DNA from: Sperchopsis tessellata
Taxonomy: Eukaryota; Arthropoda; Insecta; Coleoptera; Hydrophilidae
DNA: 32,342 bases
Direction of reading: 5' to 3'
NCBI GenBank assembly: GCA_033557685.1
Contig: JAWQRN010000277.1
Coordinates: forward strand, 1-32,342
Numbering within the stretch: position 1 is the stretch's first letter; every line of letters begins with the position of its first letter. Of this stretch, positions 29,940-32,342 are shown piece after piece. Under the pieces are notes generated by a model. The model was given only the letters and a program-made list of their open reading frames with translations. It ran no database searches and had not been told where the DNA came from. The position numbers were made by a program, and so were the translations under genes.

Positions 29940-29984
29940 GCAGTGGACACCGTGTTTCTATCATTAAGACGTCATCAGCACTAC
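29940..29984 (-). ncRNA. Hammerhead ribozyme-like motif, core intact
   Basis: On the minus strand: stem I strand GTAGTG (29984-29979); CTGATGA (29978-29972); stem II CGTC, loop TTAAT, GATA (three pairs including a wobble, with a closing C-A mismatch); GAA; stem III ACA / loop CGG / TGT; the cleavage-site C (29946); and stem I strand CACTGC (29945-29940). Stem I pairs at all six positions (one wobble). All conserved core residues of a type I hammerhead are present. The expected cut lies between 29946 and 29945. Known from the family: ultra-short stem III is usual in PLE and retrozyme hammerheads. Stem II is weak, so activity may be reduced. Confidence 0.7.
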
Positions 29985-30186
29985 CATCTTTAGTAATTAG
30001 CTGTACCCCACGTACGGAAATAACTATTTCGTGTAGATTAATATAAAAATTTATGTAATGATTATTCAGTTACAACATTGGAACATTGCGATACCTCTCA
30101 TAATATGCTTTCTGACGATCTTAAAGCTCTTATACAAGAAATAAAATATGTATTCGTACGTGGGCTACAGCTAATTACTAATAAGA

Positions 30187-30231
30187 GCAATGCTGGTGTC
30201 GTCTTAATGACATAAACATAATGTCCACTGC
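30187..30231 (+). ncRNA. Hammerhead-like motif, decayed core
   Basis: Second copy, same 45-nt length. Stem I GCAATG/CACTGC (one mismatch), core CTGGTGT instead of CTGATGA, stem II CGTC-TTAAT-GACA (three pairs), TAA in place of GAA, stem III ACA-TAA-TGT intact, then C and CACTGC. Pairing is retained better than the core, so it is probably inactive. Confidence 0.6.
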
Positions 30232-30538
30232 AATTTCGGCTTGTTCCCGAATTTTTCCATGCATATTTGATCTCTGTATTTACTATATTGACTTGGATGC
30301 TTGCTCAAGATTTGATTTAATCAAATTTTAAAACAACACATTCATGCGCGGCCAAGGAAGCAACTAATTCTTTACCTTGTGCGAAAATACCAATTTCGTG
30401 TAAATTAATATTAAAATTAACGTATCTTTATTCAATTGCAACATTCAAACATTGTGAAGCTTACTCACGATCTTAAATCATTTATACAAGAAATAAAATA
30501 TGTATTCGTACGTGGGCTACAGTTAATTATTAGCAAGA

Positions 30539-30583
30539 GCAGTGCTGATGACGTCTTAATGACGAAAACTCGGTCTCCATAGC
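30539..30583 (+). ncRNA. Hammerhead-like motif, decayed stem III
   Basis: Third copy. GCAGTG, intact CTGATGA (30545-30551), perfect stem II CGTC-TTAAT-GACG, then AAA in place of GAA and a stem III that no longer pairs (ACT/TCT). The 3' strand of stem I reads CATAGC and pairs only in part. Probably inactive, but it shows the ancestral stem II. Confidence 0.6.
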
Positions 30584-30599
30584 AATTTCAGCTTTTTAA

Positions 30600-32286
30600 G
30601 CAAATTGAATTAACTATAGCAATACTACTAACCCAATTAATTTCTAATAGCAGGAAAATTAAAAATGCTATGAAGATTGACCCATCAAACAGACTATGTA
30701 ATACAAAGAACGCATTAAATTAAGTTGTTAAAAAGCGACGGAGAGGGCGAACAGATGGAGAAAGAAAGAGAAGAGTTATCCAAGAGACGACATTTCTCGT
30801 AAGTGCGGATATTTTCAAATTGTTTTCGTCCCTTTATTTACTCTCTAGTTCAGTAAAGCAGTTTCGTTAATGGTCTAAAACTCTGGATGGTCGTAGTTTT
30901 AATAACTAAGAGTAAACACTTCGCTAAATAACGTCGTTGCTTTAGTTTAATGAGCTTTTTTGGAGCAATTCACTTCTTCGCGAGAGGCTAAGCGAGAAGA
31001 TGAAATCAAAGCGGGTGGTGGAGCGGTTGCTTGAATAAAATGCCACTTTGGATCTAAGTAGCCCGTGATGTATCCTCTCCCTCAACGATGTTTATTTGAG
31101 AAAGTTTTTCAGGTTTACAGGTAACTGATTACAAAAAATACCGGCTCATTACAAATTATAATAAATTGTACTTAGAGTATTTAAAAGCATTTACTGAACA
31201 TATATAACCAATTAACTCATCACTAAAAAAGACCGTTATCAAACATTACCAATTAAGACAACAAATATTACTCTGAAAGGCTCTTTCGAAAAAATTATTT
31301 TAGGTGCAGAATTAAGAGGTTAATGTATTATTAACACGATAGTCATTATTGAATGGAACCTCTTTATTTGTATCACATTTTCATGAAAAGAAAGTTATAT
31401 TGATAGTGTTCTACCAGCAAAATTTATTTGTTCTTTAATTTTTGCTTAGTAACCATTTTGACAGCTGTACATAACTGTCATTGTATAATTCATCAATTCC
31501 TTCTGGATTTTGACTCACATAATATTTGGGAAGCAAAATATTGAAGAAAGCACGAAGTAATAAGCAATCTAATATCCGTATTTCACATTTTTTTAATATA
31601 GAAATTAGATATAATCATCGTTATAAGCAGCCTATTATACCTTTCACTACTGAACGATTACCTCAACTAAATTTCGCCACAACTTTCAATTCTCAATTCT
31701 TTTGCAAGTGATTCTGAAATTAGTCTTTGTTTAACACAGTTTTGAATAGTCCAGTAATTAGATCTGCAGATCACCTCCCTTACAAGCAGGTGACACAATC
31801 TCTATAACATCATATATATTTCTATAGGTAAGATAGATATGTTGATGTCATTTTAGATTCAGAGTCAGCCCTGTAGCTCTACGACAGTCTCCATAGTGAT
31901 TAGCTGTCCGAGATATTTATAAAAATAGATAAACTGCATCACGGACCGTTTTAGATCAAAATAATAAATTTGCCAAACGATTTTTTTGAACGTTGTCTTC
32001 AGCAAAACATAATTGCTTAGATAACTTTATATCTCTTTTTCCCTAAACCACAATTCAAAACATACTATGTTGGTTAGTAGTAAAGAATTTGTGTAAATTT
32101 GTAACGACGTGTCAAACGTCTTTTCTTATTCTAAATTTATTTGATTCCATATAGAGTTTTACATATTAGTTCGGTTTCTCACAAACGATATCTTTGTACT
32201 TTATCATTTTGTTTCAGGTACACTAAGCATTTTATGAAGTTGTAGCTTTTTAGTTACTGCAATAATATTCTAGAATAGTGACTATA
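30600..32286. other. Interval without a recognised gene
   Basis: A less AT-rich patch lies at about 30960-31080 (GCGAGAGGCTAAGCGAGAAG and GGTGGTGGAGCGG), but no ORF or promoter element could be tied to it. The 61-codon plus frame at 31526-31711 has no motif. Confidence 0.45.
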
Positions 32287-32338
32287 TATACACACACACA
32301 CACACACACCCATACACACATTCACACACACACACACA
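32287..32338. repeat. (CA)n microsatellite, interrupted
   Basis: An (AC)n run preceded by a short (TA)n, with CCAT and TTC interruptions, up to the end of the window. Confidence 0.9.
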
Positions 32339-32342
32339 GATA

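Larger units (their letters stand above)
29930..30595. repeat. Hammerhead-bearing repeat cluster, inverted plus direct copies
   Basis: Three related arms of about 85 bp, each with a 45-nt hammerhead-like motif: 29930-30015 in minus orientation, 30158-30242 and 30505-30590 in plus orientation. The two plus copies are preceded by a shared segment of about 130 bp (30020-30157 and 30385-30504; common AGAAATAAAATATGTATTCG and ACGTGGGCTACAG), so 30020-30242 and 30385-30590 form direct repeats with about 352-bp spacing. The first arm is inverted to the second. Such a mixture of inverted and direct terminal repeats is typical of PLEs; retrozymes, which have ribozyme-bearing direct repeats, are an alternative. 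No protein is encoded. Confidence 0.85.

Noticed and set aside
1..32342. CRISPR array, bacterial operon or prophage structures
   Set aside because: No regularly spaced short repeats and no ribosome-binding-site-preceded gene series; all content is eukaryotic transposon-derived.

Overview
The window is an AT-rich, gene-poor stretch of an animal genome, most likely an arthropod and probably an insect. The evidence is the repeat content: R1-clade, RTE and Jockey-superfamily non-LTR retrotransposons, Penelope-like elements (PLEs), and piggyBac, pogo/Tigger and mariner DNA transposons. I recognise no host gene, exon, rRNA or functional tRNA. Every coding trace I can name is a decayed transposon ORF with stops, frameshifts or deletions, so the window reads as a nested transposon graveyard.

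Left part (1-12.4 kb). A (TA)n tract abuts the 3' end of a minus-strand RTE element (to about 2.47 kb) that carries an internal duplication. Next come a weak psq-type HTH ORF (3.4-3.8 kb), a PLE with GIY-YIG endonuclease and inverted terminal arms (4.4-5.4 kb), and a nearly full-length plus-strand pogo/Tigger transposase relic (6.6-8.0 kb). A minus-strand Jockey/CR1-like LINE (9.2-12.4 kb) is split by a 5'-truncated second RTE subfamily, and its YxDD-containing reverse transcriptase segment is tandemly triplicated.

Centre (13.2-16.8 kb). Three insertions are nested. A piggyBac-like transposase gene is interrupted by a 5'-truncated R1-clade LINE flanked by a 12-bp target-site duplication (TSD). 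That LINE is itself interrupted inside its C-terminal zinc knuckle by a palindromic PLE flanked by its own 12-bp TSD. Removing each insert with one TSD copy restores the conserved motif of the interrupted gene.

Right part (18-32 kb). This holds an RTE fragment, a C-rich plus-strand Jockey LINE, a second (TA)n tract, an unrecognised 155-codon ORF, a 1.2-kb element with ~150-bp inverted arms and a tRNA-like internal segment, a mariner transposase relic, a second mariner/IS630-type transposase relic, and at 29.9-30.6 kb a repeat cluster with three 45-nt hammerhead-ribozyme-like motifs, one of which keeps every core residue. The window ends in a (CA)n tract.

The best leads are the hammerhead-bearing repeat, the two fold-back PLEs and the verified triple nest.
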